Source: Vermamoeba vermiformis (lineage: Eukaryota; Tubulinea; Echinamoebida). Taken from it: a stretch of 64,000 bases of DNA. Position 1 is the first letter of the stretch. Each line of letters starts with the position of its first letter. Made by a program: the position numbers and the translations under genes. Below are positions 12,401-23,066 of the stretch, in pieces. The notes beneath the pieces are model-generated. The model was given only the letters and a program-made list of their open reading frames with translations, ran no database searches and was not told the DNA's origin. Location of the stretch: NCBI GenBank assembly GCA_045837725.1, contig JBEWZL010000056.1, forward strand, positions 1 to 64,000, written 5' to 3'.

Positions 12401-13047
12401 CGCACTCGTTGTCAGAGGCCTCACCGCTGCTAAGATCTAAAAAAAAAAATCACATCAGATATCGAAGCAAAATTTTGCTTAGGAAATTTTTAAGTACCTT
12501 TTATTTCATGTGTAGCTGCTCGCTTCGGCACGATTCTGGCTTTTTTAACTGTCTGTACGCAAGTTAGAATTTGGCGGGATGTAGTCTGCGTCGCTTACCT
12601 CACTGGCTGTGTTCGGTTCAGTAGAAACCGAAGTACCTTGAGCACCTTCTTGGCCTGAAGAGTTGGTTTCGGAATTATTCGGCGCGGATGATGTAGGTGC
12701 CTTCTTAGCGGAGGACTTAGGCTTCTTAGGCGAGGGCTTCTTGGGCGACGACTTCTTGGGCGAAGACTTCTTGGGCGAGGGCTTCTTAGGCGAGGGCTTC
12801 TTGGGCGAGGACTTCTTAGGCGAAGACTTCTTGGGCGAGGGCTTCTTAGGCGAAGGATTCTTAGGCGAGGACTTCTTAGGCGAAGACTTCTTGGGCGAGG
12901 GCTTCTTCGGTTCAAGTGTGGAACGCGTTGTGGCACGGGTGACTCGAGTCTTCGAATACAGGTCATTCATTACGGCAGCCATACAATCCAGGCTCGACTA
13001 TTCGCAAAATTAGTGCGATAAGTTTGCTCGGTAATGAGACTTACCAT
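6422..13047 (-). CDS. Very large unrecognised nuclear-type protein with SPKK tail, about 1,800-1,900 residues
   Basis: About 19 exons are joined by 45-60 nt introns. The first intron falls directly after the ATG (ATG|gtaagt), and translation resumes [18 protein letters not shown]. Next come twelve (P/S)SPKK or SPKN pentads, a DNA minor-groove-binding motif known from histone H1 tails, then a long Glu/Asp tract (12,080-12,260) and a Lys-rich segment ([11 protein letters not shown]). The remaining ~1,300 residues are globular in composition and I do not recognise them. The SPKK, acidic and NLS-like regions suggest a nuclear, chromatin-associated role (inference). Introns at 7,850-7,894 and 11,278-11,331 are multiples of three and stop-free. 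The junction near 10,590-10,700 is unresolved: the frame before it ends in TGA (PDWLN), while the following exon ([20 protein letters not shown]) is in another frame. Either an unseen intron, two genes, or a frameshift is possible. Confidence 0.6.
12717..12908 (-). repeat. 15-bp minisatellite encoding SPKK pentads
   Basis: About twelve in-frame 15-bp units (plus-strand unit like ttcttgggcgaggac) encode alternating PSPKK and SSPKK. One unit has changed to SPKN. Neighbouring pairs and quartets are near identical, which points to recent unequal exchange. SPKK is known to bind AT-rich minor grooves and to be a proline-directed kinase site. Confidence 0.9.
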
Positions 13048-13196
13048 TTTAGTTGGAGGTTTGGGTTGGTGTTGGTGGAGTTACGTTTCGTATCTGTAGT
13101 AGTAACGATTTAAATTAAAATTACGCTAGCTTTAAAAAGAGCGGGCTTACGCGCCATTGGTCAAAAAAAGCCATTTTTTCTATATTTTTGTATCTT

Positions 13197-15772
13197 TTAC
13201 AAAGCAAAATTAGCGAAGTTTTCTTCCAGGGCTCGCTCAACGCTCTCTTCATCTTGCGTGTCGATAACCGAATCCTTGCGTGGAATGTAGTCGCGTTGGC
13301 CTGGTGTAAGCTGGTCAGGGATCACGGCAGGGTAGAAGTACGGTCCGTAAGTTCTTTCTAACTCAGCCGCTGAGGTTATCAGTAAGAACATTCCGTTGAC
13401 TTGCGAGGCGACCTGTACTCTCCATTCGCGCGAAAACAATGCTGGAGGATAAATAATCTGCGGGATGAGAGCTCGAGGGTGGAATCGAAATCTAATTTTT
13501 GTTAGTTTGATGTAATTACGAATTGAAATACTTACGGGCGGTGTGACAATATGTGTTGCATGATGTTGATCGTGTTGGGCAAACTTCGACCACCAACGTA
13601 CAACTTGGGACCAACAACACTAAGATTGATGGAGCGCGGATCCACCTCTTCGTGCAACTCAAGAGGAGAGATGAAAATGTTGACCAGGCATAGATGCCGC
13701 AAAGGTAGTTGATCGAGGTCGCGTAAGTCGATGTAGACTCCGGGGCAGTGTGATTCGAGTTCCAAAAGGAGAAATTCAGGCGGGAAGTTGACACCCGTCA
13801 GACAAATCTCCCAAGATGTTTTCGTATCGTCCTCTTTTGGAATTGGCAACCGCAAACCCATCAGGTTTGGTGCCAAGACAAAGAGCATATTGAGAACTTC
13901 GGCAACTGACGCGCCCATCGCTTGGAAAAGTGGCAGTACCCGTGCGTCGCTTGCCAAATGAAGAAATCGCAAGTTATGCCACTTGAAGGAGGGAAATGCG
14001 TAGACTGCCAGTGGCTGTACTATGCCCTTGATCGTCAAAGCGCGAAGAGAAGGGTAAAGTACAGGACATAGCTTTGCAACGAGTTCCGGATCCACGTCCT
14101 CGAAGCAAAGAACCCGTAAACGTTGAATGCTAGTGGTAACTATTAGTTATTATCATTGAATATTTGAATATAGTACTTACAACTGCACAGCATGTTTAGT
14201 CATGGACAAGCCCGTCGGGGCCAACTTCACGCGGACAAAGGAGAACTCTCGGCAAGCAAGTTGGTCGACAAGGTTGATTGTACCAAGCTCGGAGAGACTA
14301 ATAATACAATCCTCAGCTTGTAAACGACAAAATCGATCGCCTTGAGCATCCTGAAATAGGAGAGGTTTGCCTACTAAGCAAAGGCCGTGCACTAACGAAA
14401 ATTGGACTCGCGGGGTGACTGAACTTGGCGTTAGTAGGTTCAGTAATGAACTAAGCCTTACCTTTGAGCTGTATTGCGTGGGGAAGCGGTGGTTTAGCAG
14501 GGTTCGTGACGGTAGCAATCGTGTCTGTGAGTTGGATCGGCGAAGTGAGTTGGATGGGTGAAGCAGGATTGCTCGGGGAAGTCTGTTGAAGAATGGTCAG
14601 CCAAGGTCAAAGCCAGTGTGGAATACGTACCGGTATTTCGTCATTAAAAAATCCTGGACTTTGAATCGGCGATGCTGGTAAGGCGAACAAATCGAGCTCG
14701 ATCGCAGAATGACTGGATTCGTTGTCTGCGCTTGAGCCATCGCCGCCAACTTCTGTAGTTGCTTTCTCGGTTCGTCGCCGCTTAGTATCGGGCTGCGGCA
14801 GGTTTTCTCCACTTCTCTTATTTTTGTTGTGCACAGGATGTCGTGCTAAGAAGGAGGGAAGATGAAAGCACTCGTAGCCAACTCCGTTACAGCCAGGGAT
14901 GAAATCGATTTCCAGGTGTTTGTTCTGCTCGGGGACAGTCGCAGTTCCTATTGTTAACCGTAAGAAACTATTAGGCGAACAACGTTTGGATTTACCTTGG
15001 ATTGGCTCGACTGGGACTCGCACTATCGGTGTTTCCGCAGAGATGCATTGGGAGAAGAAAGGTACGTCGTATTGGCACTCGGCACAGCCAATTTCTTTGA
15101 GGAGCTCGTTTAAACTCTCCTGCGAAATCCAGTACTTTGGGTTGTACCGCATCGCGCACCAAAGTTTGGCACACTCTTCGTGAATACTTGACGTTGCGAT
15201 GTTGTTGACAATGCTCTTCGTGACGTTTGGCAGGCAAATGTTTTGTTGCGCAGACGCTAGGAGCTTCGGGAATCGCTGCATTAGCTCCATGAAGCCTTGC
15301 CACACCGGATTTGCTCCAACGACGGTACCAAGACCTTCGGCGACCAATTGGCGGTAGGATTTGAGCCACTTTGGATAAACCATGGTAGCTTCAGGGGTTG
15401 GGGGAAGCATACCGTGGAAGTCGAATACCACGTAGAAAAAAACGAAATCCGCTCGGTGACAAAACGGTGCATAGTACGGCAAGGACTTGAAGAGCTTCTG
15501 AACGTATTCGTTGACCGTTCTACTGGGCGTGGATCGATTACGAGCAAGAACCAAGAATTCTACGTAAGTTCTTATGTCCTCGATCACATTCGGGCTGAGT
15601 TGTTTCTTTTTCTCCTTGTAAAGCAAAAATTAGTACGGCGATAAATATACGATATATTCAATTTTTACAATATTATAAAGGCCAAGATTCGCTTGAGAAA
15701 GGGCGCTAAAGTGCAAAAATATTTTACCTTCTTTTTGATCGAATCCTCCGCCTTTCGGGAATTTCGATCCAT
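13197..15772 (-). CDS. Unrecognised protein of about 800 residues with leucine-rich C-terminal half
   Basis: The gene starts MDRNSRKAEDSIKKK at 15,772; a short intron then joins EKKKQLSPNVIEDIRTYVEF. The N-terminal half is mixed alpha-like sequence with conserved-looking aromatic positions. The middle is polar and basic (KNKRSGENLPQPDTKRRR, a likely nuclear signal), with Ser/Pro repeats and a short duplicated PIQLT. The C-terminal half has leucine-rich stretches (SIQRLRVLCFEDVDPELV, HNLRFLHLASD, LAPNLMGLRLP, QLPLRHLCLVN) that resemble F-box/LRR-type proteins, but no F-box was identified. It ends ..EESVERALEENFANFAL-TAA, about 150 nt before the next gene start. Function unknown. It is the first of three tightly spaced minus-strand genes. 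Confidence 0.65.
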
Positions 15773-15856
15773 TATTAATGAGAACGAACGTAAAAAATAG
15801 GGGAAATATTATGGAGCGCGTTGAAGCCTCTTTTGGAGACCAACACGCCTATAAGA

Positions 15857-15925
15857 AGATCGACGCCGATTTTTGATCGGCGATCTAAAGCGTAATAGCG
15901 AGACTCGGTTGGACTCTCGCTATTA
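15857..15925. other. Two adjacent strong hairpins upstream of the minus-strand cluster
   Basis: Hairpin 1: CGCCGAT (15,864-15,870) pairs with ATCGGCG (15,876-15,882) across TTTTG, with AGAT/ATCT extending the stem. Hairpin 2: TAATAGCGAGA (15,893-15,903) pairs perfectly with TCTCGCTATTA (15,915-15,925) over an 11-nt loop. They lie 85-155 nt before the ATG at 15,772, so they are in its promoter or 5' UTR. They could be a structured leader or protein-binding sites. Confidence 0.6.
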
Positions 15926-16009
15926 CTAATATACGAACGTGCCAGTTGTGGTGACACGTTGATGCGGACTTGAATCAATACAGCAAATTGAAAACCGGAA
16001 AATTGACAA

Positions 16010-16028
16010 GCACGTGATCGTCACGTGA
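16010..16028. promoter_or_regulatory. Paired CACGTG (E-box/G-box) sites
   Basis: CACGTG occurs at 16,011-16,016 and again inside TCACGTGA at 16,022-16,027, 11 bp apart, about one helical turn. CACGTG is the classic bHLH or bZIP palindrome. It lies about 240 nt upstream of the 15,772 start. The same hexamer forms the centre of several repeats in the hairpin array 450-900 nt further upstream. Confidence 0.45.
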
Positions 16029-16469
16029 CTCCCAAAAATAGCAATTGTCTTCACGGCGAAGGATTTTAACGTCGTTTTAAAAGGTAAGACCACATGCGTC
16101 AGTTTTAGCTTCCGTTTTATTAATATCGGTTAGTTTTAGGCAATTTCAAATCCGAAATAAGAGTTCGTTCGACGCTGCCGGCCTTTGTTAAAACGCGTGT
16201 AACACATAAGTAAAAATTAATTTCTTTTAATTTCTAAATTATTTATTTGTAATTTATTTTGTTGACGATCTGTCAAAAAATCCTTTTGATTCGCGGATCG
16301 AAAATTGACGGGCTATATTTTTATGTATAATAGTGAGACCCTCCAGTTTGTATTGGCAGTCTTGTTATTTTTACCTTTTTTTATTTAGTTAACGGATTCG
16401 TCTTCGCGCGCGGAGTGGACCTCAACGATTTCAGTTTTAACCATCTCCGTGCTGACATGACCAAGAGAA

Positions 16470-16910
16470 ATGTTTGTACGCGGAGACGACCAGCGAGACA
16501 TTCTTATTTTGTAGATCGTCTCCACGTGGAGACGACCTGTGAGACTTTATTTTTTTTTAGGATCGTCTCCACGCGGAGACGACCTGTAGGACATCGTAGT
16601 TTTTTTAGGATCGTCTCCACGCGGAGACAACCTGCGAGACTTTGTTTTTTTAGGATCGTCTCCACGTGGAGACGACCTGCGAGACTTCGTAGTTTTTTAG
16701 GATTGTCTCCGCGTGGAGACGACCTGCGAGACTTTGTTTTTTTAGGATCGTCTCCGCGTGGAGACGACCTGTAGGACTTTGTTTTTTAGGATCGTCTCCG
16801 CGTGGAGACGACCTGTAGGACTTTGTTTTTTTAGGATCGTCTCCACGTGGAGACGACCTGCGAGACTTTGCTTTTTTATGAGATCGTCTCCACGTGGAGA
16901 CGACCTGCAG
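16470..16910. repeat. Tandem array of about ten CACGTG-centred hairpins, 43-48 bp period
   Basis: Each unit carries the palindrome TCGTCTCC-ACGT-GGAGACGA (variants with ACGC or GCGT at the centre), followed by cctgcgagactttg, then a T6-T8 run and ag. Units begin near 16,514, 16,561, 16,609, 16,654, 16,701, 16,746, 16,789, 16,834 and 16,882, with a partial one near 16,476. The stems stay paired over almost the whole palindrome although the loop bases vary. The open frames across it translate the repeat and are not genes. Confidence 0.9.
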
Positions 16911-16969
16911 GACTTAGTGTTTTTGAGCATGTCATTCGGGGCGAGACTTCTTTTTTTCCCGTGGATAAT

Positions 16970-17075
16970 TTTCCAAAGTAAAATTTTGCTTAAGTAAAAA
17001 ATGATCGGGGTCAGAAAATTCTTTATTTTTTTGAGGGGGTGTCAGGGCTAGCCCTATATGGGCAAGCCCACTTAC
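16970..17075. repeat. Inverted copy of the AAGCAAAA motif plus a GGGCTAGCCC palindrome
   Basis: ccaaagtaaaattttgctt at about 16,975 continues into aagtaaaaaatg and is the reverse complement, about 85% by eye over some 33 nt, of the motif at 4,209. It sits just past the hairpin array. At 17,046 a perfect GGGCTAGCCC palindrome is followed by a second inverted pair (agcccta..gggcaagccc). No gene is seen from 16,910 to 17,250. Confidence 0.45.
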
Positions 17076-17256
17076 ATATATGAATAATTGATACTGTGCG
17101 TTTGCAATACAAATATCAAAGATGATAACAACGATTGCTGGTTTTGCTTGGATTTTTTGACTGGCAAATGGTTTTGCCTACCAAAAATTCACTAGCACAT
17201 GTACCTAACTCGTCATCAAGCTCCTTGTTGATTCTTTGCACTAATCTGTAATGGGA

Positions 17257-17600
17257 CTGGATTCGATCGTGCACTAGTGCTGCAGCAGGCAGGCCTCTAT
17301 GGCCGGCCATAAAGAGAAAATAAAAAAATTGCCCACAACTGGATTCGAACCTGCTCCAGTGCTGCAGCAACTCTATGGCCGGCCATAGAGGGAAAATAAA
17401 AAAAAATTTGCCTGCAGCTGGATTCGAACCTGCGCCTTTGAGGCAAATAGCAGAACTCTATGGCCGGCCATAAAGGGAAAATAAAAAAAACTGCCTGCAC
17501 CCGGATTCGAACCTGCTCTGGTGCTTCGGCAACACTATGGCCGGCCATAAAGGTAAAATAAAAAAAGTACCCACACGCACGGGGAATTGAACCTCACTGG
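17257..17600 (-). repeat. tRNA T-arm-like tandem array I
   Basis: Five units of about 80 bp are present. On the minus strand each reads GGTTCGAATCC (a tRNA T-loop/B-box), an acceptor-stem-like AGYTGCAGGCA, a T6-T9 run (a pol III stop), ATTTTCCC, then the 14-bp palindrome TATGGCCGGCCATA. T-loop positions are about 17,258, 17,341, 17,420, 17,502 and 17,582; palindromes start at 17,298, 17,374, 17,459 and 17,536. The outer units are diverged. No full cloverleaf or clear A-box is seen. It lies immediately 3' of the gene ending at 17,683. Confidence 0.85.
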
Positions 17601-17682
17601 ACCCTTGCAACGGATTTCAATAAGCTAAAGCAAATAAATTTTATATACTAGGCTGCAAACAAAAAAAGAGAACAACATCATA

Positions 17683-20600
17683 CTATTTGCCAGAGTCCAC
17701 TCTTCTCTTCTTCGGAGAATTCTGAGATCCTTCTTCCTCGTCGCCACCTTTTTTGCGCTTCTTGCTGTTGCTTGTTGAACCTTCCTCTTGGTTGTCTTCA
17801 CCACTTTTGGCATCCTCTGAAGATTCATCATCCGAAATGACGTGCTTTGCCTTTGGATCGCTCTTCTTTGCTTTCTCCTTTCCTCCACTTGTTTGACTGC
17901 CTTGGGTTCCTTTGATAGAGTCACTCTCCATTTCTTCATCACTTCCTTCCTTCTCACGAGCCGAATAGTCTTCGACAACAACCTCTTTGTCTGAATCCTC
18001 ACTTGCTGCACTGATTTCTTCAACAGAAGCTTGATTAGCTGCATCAGAAGGTTCATATTCTTGCTCCCCAGGAAATTTGATCTTGAAGCGTGTGTATAAA
18101 GTAGATGGTTTGTGATCAACAAACTGAAGGTCAGGAAGTGCAAAGACTTCGGATTCCTTTGTCTGGGCCAATCTTTCCTTTACTCTTTGCAAGCACTTAA
18201 ATGCATTAGTTTCATGCAGTTCATTTTCGAATTTGACTGCTGCAGAGAGTCTGGTGTGCGTGCTGCAAGAAAAATTAGGTGAACAGTTCTGAATTTTATA
18301 GCGTGCAAACTTACTTGATAATTGCATGAATAACATGCAAGGGGTTAACCCCCTTTAGAACACTCATTGCGTATCCATCATTTGAGGTTGAACTGACAAA
18401 AGTGCAGTAGAAGCACTTGATTGTGTCCAACGAGGAGCCAAAGCATGCTAGCATGATAAGACCGTGGCAGGTAGTGCACTCTGTGCAAGCCTCAAACTCT
18501 CCAAAATGTTCTGGGATTTCTTTGACCATAAATCTCTGGAAGCCAGGCAGAAGGATTTCTTTGATATTTTTTGAAACAGATTCCACGCTTCCAAATGAGT
18601 AGGTCCTTGTTTTAAGAAGGAACCAAAGAGAATCTTGATACGAGACTTGCCCTGCAACCCAAACAGCATAGAGAGTATGCCATTCAGCAAAGAGATATTC
18701 AATCAACATGCCACTCTTTGCAGTTTCCTCTACGGCAGATTTTGTGTCAAGCAGATGGTCAGGAATTACCCAGTAGCGGTAAGCGTAGTTAAAGGGAACA
18801 TAGAGGCTCTGTCCTGGTAGTTGCCGCACATAGATGAAAGGGTTAGCTTTTGCCTCTTCTTCATCGCTCGATAAATCCCCTGGTTAATGTTTAGTTTGGG
18901 TTCAAGGAATAGCGGGCTACATACATTTGGGAATTCTAAAAGTGAATTTCTTCTTGGAAAAACACGGGCTTAACACCCAATAAACAGATCCGCGGAAGTT
19001 GCTTCGCAAGTAAAAGAAGCGCTGACAAAGCTAAACAAAAATTAGATACGCTTGCAATGTGCAAATTACTTACTGAGTAAGGAATGTGCCAATCACTGTA
19101 GTAGTAGGCTGTTATTGCATAGCCACCAACGCAGTGTGCCCCAAATACTTCGTGCAAGCAATTTCTTTCAATTGAAATATCCTTGGGCATTGGAGCCCAG
19201 TAGTTTGCAGCATCAACGTTGGGGTTGAAGACCAATGGATTAAGGTGAACAGGATGCCGAACTGATATTGGTATTAATATCTGTGTATCTATTTCTTGAT
19301 CATCATTTTGTGTACTTACTTGAAGCCAATCCGAGACCACGTCGCACAATACTCTTTGCCAAAAGCTTCTTCTTTTTTTTCTCATTCCAGGTGAGATTTG
19401 GCGAAAGCACCATGACCATTTTATCTGCAGCCTTAAAAATCATGCTGCAGAAAGGTAAGAAAAAGCTTATGTAACCCTGTGCGAAATACTTACGAATGCT
19501 CGTGTTGGATCTGGTGCATTTGACTGCAAACTTCATTTGGTGGCTGAAACAAAGCAGGTTTTTTCACCTCATCAGCATTAGCTTGAAGCACTTTTGTTTC
19601 CCAAGTAAACTTCCATTGGGCAATTGCTTCTATTAGGCAACTATGCTCCAAAAACTTTTTCACTGGTCGTGCTGTCTTGTGGACTCTTGCGCTAAAGTCT
19701 TCACCAACATGATGAATAGTCAGAGGATACTTAAGCAACTCCACCATATCTGTGAGAGTTGAGATGCCAAAGAGCACTGTATTCTCGAACTCTTTTTCCT
19801 CGTCAAATTTGCTCACTAATTCAAAATACTTATTAAAAATTCAATCAAACATTGAGAGACCTACCAGCAGCCCTAATTGCCAACACCAACGAAATATTGT
19901 GCTGCTTGCCTTCCTGCAGGTGATGTATTGTTGCAGCCCAATGCACTGCTTCCAGCAGGAGATGCAACTCTTCTGGTTCATTTGGAGCAACCAACTTCTG
20001 AATGTTCCGAAAGCCAACACAGTAATAATCATCAATTATCATTGCAGAGTACAGTTGACGAATCTTCGCATTGTATGCAGCTTTGGGAGGAAGGATGGCT
20101 TAAATTTACTGATTAGCAAATGCTTTTAAAATAAAAAGACCTATTCTTACCAATGACTGGGCATTTGTTGGAGTCATTGTAAACCAATTTGAAGTTCGAT
20201 GGCGAAAGTTCATGAGAGTTGACAGTGATGATAACTCCACTACCCTTTTCCACCACTTTAACAGCCTCTTTGGCATTTGACAGTGAGTAGTTGGTGTAGC
20301 GCTCAACTACCCATTTCTTCACTGTTTCTTCCCAATTTGGCAACTGACTGAGGACTGCATTAAACTCTGCCTCATAGCAATAGTGCATGTCCTTCTGAAA
20401 CAGCTTCTCCTTCATGTGCACATCAAAAAACTTGGCGCATTCTTGCTTCAATGCTGTATCCCATTGGGAGATGGGCAGTTTCAATACCTTTGCACAGGCC
20501 TCGCCAAGCAGCATTGCACCACGCCAGATGATAATTTGATTCCTCCAATTTGGTTCTGGAGGCATGTCTGCAGAACTGAATTAAGAAATACTTTTGGAGA

Positions 20601-22806
20601 TGTTTCACATACCATGCATTTGCCCCTGCGATAGACGGACCTTTTTGTTAGTCCCAAGCACTTCTTTGCTCTTAGCCATCCCTGAAATTACCAGTTATTA
20701 GATAATTTTGTACAACTTTTCAGCATCCAAACAGTATACTTACACCACTGCTGGTATTTCACAGTGCTTTCAATCATTCCTTTTAGAAACATTAACTTGA
20801 CGTCGTTTGGAATTCCTTGAAGGGCAACTCCTAGCATGTTCTTCACTGTGAAGGGTTGCTTTTTACTATAGTAAAATATAACGGATTAACATGGATTCAT
20901 TTGATTAGTGGAATACTTACACATTTGAGAAGATTTTCGTCAGAGTGAAATGCGTCGTGAGGATGGAGGAAAGATCCTTGAAAGTTTCTCTAGGCAAATT
21001 TTTAAACAAAATAGTGCAATCCCCTGTTCACAAGCTGTGTTAGTGTTGCTCCTTGCATCAAAGTCAAAATTCTTACCAAGCTTGTGAACAGCAAGCAGTT
21101 GGGATGCCTCCTTGGAAAAAGCAGCCTTTTGTTCTTCTGAAGCTGTTTCATAAGTCACGTTGGCAGCTTTGGCTAGCAAGTCGCACATTTGATCAATCAA
21201 AATAACCTTGTCCATTAGGTTAAGCTCCAGAAAGTTCTCTGTGTCGTTTTTCTGCAAGTCCATGCCAACACGAAACAAATCCTGAATCAAAAGTTTAGAT
21301 CAAGCGGATCAAAACTATTTCTACTTACTGGTTCATCCTTGGGAACTAGCACTTTAACTTGAAATGCTTGCAGCAGCTCCCACAACATGAAGTAGTGCAC
21401 TACAACAGCACGGTGCTGCCCTAAAAGTTCAAAGGTTAATCAACATAAAACAAGGTTGTGATCGCATACCAATGCAAACAGCATAGCTGATTTCCCCTGT
21501 TTGCTTGTGCTGAACAGGCACAATTGTTGGTGCTCCTTGGCTAGTACTCCACGGAGTGCAGTTCACCATCAAATTTCGCACATGATCTAAGGACAGGGCA
21601 CGGATGTTGAGACTGCATCCAGAAAGTTAGTTAATACAAACAAATTGAATTAGCAACTTACGCTCGTCCTTTGACAATACTATCAGCAGCAAAGATTGGC
21701 TTTGACATTGTGACTGTTGTTGCACCGTTTTGCAAGTCCTCCTGACAAAATGCAACATTGAAGTGCGGCAACCTAAACAGATATTAATAATTAATTAAAG
21801 TTTTTCAATTTCACTTACTTGAAGCGATTAGGCCGGTTGCAACAAGGATTTGCACAGGGCTCTGTTGTTGGAGTAGTCAAAGTCGTCACCACAGAATAGT
21901 TCTCCATATCCAGCTCAAAAGTCTGCAAAAAAAAAAAATGATTATCCGTGCATGGAATAAAATGACTATAGGTCGAGGCAGGACTCTATGGCCGGCCATA
22001 AAAGAAAAATTAAAAAAAAAAACTGCCCACACCTGGATTCGAACCTGCTCCAAGCACTGTAGCAGGCAGGACTCTATGGCCGGCCATAGAGGAAAAATAA
22101 AAAAAACTGCCTGGGAAAAAAACTGCCCGCACCTGGATTCGAACCTGCTCCAGTGCTTTGGAAGGTGGGCCTCTATGGCCGGCCATAAAGAAAATAAAAA
22201 AAATTGCCTGCAGCTGGATTCGAACCTGCGCCTTTGAGGCAAATAGCAGAACTCTATGGCCGGCCATAAAGAAAATAAAAAAAAACTGCCTGCACCTGGA
22301 TTCGAACCTGCTCCAAGAACTGCAGCAGCAGGACTCTATGGCCGGCCATAGAGGAAAAATAAAAAAAACTGCCCGCAGCTGGATTCGAACCACAATGACA
22401 GGTTCGAGTCCCACTGTGGCAATTGATTTTTTTTATTTTTGTTATGGCCGGCCATAAATTTTGGTCTAAAAGTTGGTTCTCTGATCCGGACTTTTACGCA
22501 AGAAAGGCAAAAATTATAATTGATAGGCCATTTATCTTTATGATTAGATGTAAAATAAGTTAAAATTGCTGCATTTATTAAAAATAAATGTGCGTGATTT
22601 TTTCCGGACCAGATTTGATTTTAAAAAACCTTTTAATTTTATGCAGCAGGCAAAAATATGTTTAAAAAAATATTGCATAATATAATTAAGATATTTTAAT
22701 ATTATTTAAGCGCTTTGTTATAAAAATTACTTACATCCGTTGGTAAGTCCGGCAGCTTCTTTTGCACCAAAGTCTGTTGGTGTCGTGTTGCGGATTCTTC
22801 AGCCAT
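17683..22806 (-). CDS. Large unrecognised nuclear-type protein, about 1,100-1,200 residues
   Basis: It starts MAEESATRHQQTLVQKKLPD at 22,806 and runs through about 16 exons to ..SPKKRRVDSGK-TAG. All introns are near 45-60 nt except intron 1 (about 22,734-21,924, ~810 nt), which contains tRNA T-arm array II. Visible parts are an N-terminal cysteine cluster (EPCANPCCNRPNRF), a long globular region, a KKKKK basic patch, and a late CxxCxxC..CFYC zinc-binding-like cluster (CTECTTCHG then KCFYCTF). The C-terminal tail is acidic and Ser-rich, ending in lysine clusters including KKRKKGG and PKKRRV, which resembles a classical nuclear signal. I cannot name a family. Two exons use acceptors placed beyond an upstream false AG (20,566; 20,098), chosen to keep frame. 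It is divergent from the gene at 23,067. Confidence 0.6.
21980..22462 (-). repeat. tRNA T-arm-like tandem array II, inside an intron
   Basis: Five minus-oriented units have T-loops at about 22,035, 22,135, 22,216, 22,298 and 22,381. They are capped by one plus-oriented copy (GGTTCGAGTCC at 22,401, then a T8 run). The last two face each other 9 nt apart. TATGGCCGGCCATA palindromes punctuate the units (from 21,987 onward). Individual units match those of array I closely, including the whole cgcctttgaggcaaatagcag spacer, so exchange between arrays is likely. The array accounts for the unusual length of the host intron. Confidence 0.85.
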
Positions 22807-23066
22807 GATGTGAGAGTTGTGGTTGCGAGGGTAAACAAGCTTAAAAAAAGAAAGAAATTTTTACCGTTACAAGTCGCGCAGATCAAAATTGAACAGCTGT
22901 AGAAACACAACAACACCTGCCTTTTACCCTAATTTTGGTAAGTAATATTAAATGTAAATGTTTTTTATTGATTGCTGGTGTCAGTTCACCAGCAGTTCGT
23001 TGTACATGCTTAAATCCGATCCAAAAACTAATTTTTATTTTCAAAATTCAGGACTGAGCCAAAAAT
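22807..23066. promoter_or_regulatory. Shared divergent promoter region
   Basis: Only 260 nt separate the start codons of the two divergent genes (22,806 minus and 23,067 plus), so both promoters must lie here. The region is AT-rich with several T and A runs. I see no clear TATA box or known operator. A duplicated accagcag-like element occurs near 22,990. Confidence 0.4.

Noticed and set aside
12663-13013. Plus-strand frame with [10 protein letters not shown] repeats
   Set aside because: Antisense reading of the SPKK minisatellite. The minus frame has the intron structure and the composition of a real protein.
16470-16910. CRISPR array
   Set aside because: Spacers are not unique, the repeats are palindromic with T-run linkers, and the setting is eukaryotic with introns.
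16415-16997. Arg-rich open frames (STRRRPA repeats) over the hairpin array
   Set aside because: The peptide is the repeat read through. Its period follows the DNA palindrome, and open frames exist on both strands.
4164-17005. Confident call of a 12.8-kb transposon from the inverted motif
   Set aside because: The match is only ~33 nt, imperfect, and the motif also occurs inside an intron and twice in tandem at the left. No target-site duplication could be seen, so it is kept as a hypothesis only.
17257-22462. Cluster of functional tRNA genes
   Set aside because: Only the T-arm and a tail resembling the acceptor are present. No D-arm, anticodon arm or matching 5' acceptor strand was found.
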